Shown here in pieces: positions 63,625-64,000 of a DNA stretch of 64,000 nucleotides (positions within the stretch are counted from its first letter, which is position 1; each line of letters begins with the position of its first letter). The stretch comes from Omphiscola glabra (lineage: Eukaryota; Mollusca; Gastropoda; Lymnaeidae). The stretch covers positions 7,523,793 through 7,587,792 of the forward strand of contig OZ024798.1 of NCBI GenBank assembly GCA_964017045.1. The letters are read 5' to 3'. A program made the position numbers and the translations under genes. The notes under the pieces are model-generated. The model ran no database searches. It had not been told where the DNA came from and saw nothing but the letters and a program-made list of their open reading frames with translations.

Positions 63625-63720
63625 TGTATTCGGAAATTTGTCCCAAAGAAATTTATTGGACGGAAATTTTTTCCAGAGAAATTTATTGGTCGGAAATTTG
63701 TTCCAACGGAAATTTGTTCA
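63625..63720. repeat. Relative of the CGGAAATTTG fold-back repeat
   Basis: ATTCGGAAATTTGTCCCAAA, GGACGGAAATTTTTTCCA and AACGGAAATTTGTTC repeat the word of the 11036 hairpin arms. Some inverted words follow near 63860-63895. Confidence 0.55.
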
Positions 63721-63917
63721 TTATTAAATTTGTTAAGGAGATTTATTGATTTATTTTAAGGGATATTGTGAGAGAGCAGCTGTCAACTTTTAAATGAAAT
63801 TTATTTTTCAATGTAGTTTTTACCAATATTTCTTTTTGAACAAATGTTCTTTGAACACGTTTCCGTCGACCATAATTCTTTTGAACACATTTCCGGCAAC
63901 TGAATGAACGGTTGTAC

Positions 63918-64000
63918 AATGAAAGGTGGTACAATGAAAGGTGGTACAATGAAAGGTGGTACAATGAAAGGTGGTACAATGAAAGGTGGTACAATGAAAG
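63918..64000. repeat. 15-bp tandem array running off the window end
   Basis: The unit ACAATGAAAGGTGGT is repeated at least five times without change up to the last base. Confidence 0.95.

Overview
The window is eukaryotic nuclear DNA: AT-rich, intron-containing, with GT/AG splicing and a dense load of transposable elements. The LINE, Gmr1-like Ty3/gypsy, hAT, SPIN-like, Helitron and fold-back content points to an invertebrate animal. A lophotrochozoan such as a gastropod mollusc is my best guess (inference only). There are two host genes that I can rebuild exon by exon: a divergent alpha-tubulin on the + strand (coding 17143-35547, 11 coding exons, 450 codons plus stop) and a METTL27-like SAM-dependent methyltransferase on the - strand (coding 56770 down to 43345, 5 coding exons, 220 codons plus stop). 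Nearly everything else is mobile or repetitive.

Layout. 1-2090: no gene seen. 2095-10980: a nest of LINE relics split by one almost intact LTR retrotransposon (2934-9500, - strand), flanked by a perfect 5-bp target duplication. Its domain order is gag-protease-integrase-RT-RNase H, so the integrase lies upstream of the reverse transcriptase, as in the Gmr1 group of Ty3/gypsy elements. 11000-16750: fold-back elements, an LTR with a tRNA-Leu-like primer site, a hAT-type MITE and three tandem arrays. 16980-35830: the alpha-tubulin gene, whose 9.4-kb first intron and 5.1-kb fourth intron hold transposons, including two hAT transposase relics. 36364-40982: a decayed hAT copy with both ends and its target duplication, two SPIN-like MITEs (one nested in a solo LTR) and that solo LTR. 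42240-43206: a 5'-truncated LINE. 43345-56770: the METTL27-like gene, whose introns carry a hAT MITE inserted exactly at a splice donor, half of a 2-kb inverted repeat pair, a solo LTR, and a 5.5-kb insertion containing a hAT relic and a younger element. 57379-59380: the other half of the inverted pair. 60931-61170: a Helitron 3' end. 61725-64000: microsatellite, a diverged copy of sequence from 52.7-55.4 kb, and a 15-bp array running off the window.

The host genes look functional: every exon junction keeps frame, splice sites are canonical and diagnostic residues are present. The tubulin lacks the acetylatable Lys40 of standard alpha-tubulins, which suggests a specialised isotype. The transposons are mostly dead; only the Gmr1-like element looks recent (LTRs differ at about two positions), and even it has a frame offset inside the integrase.
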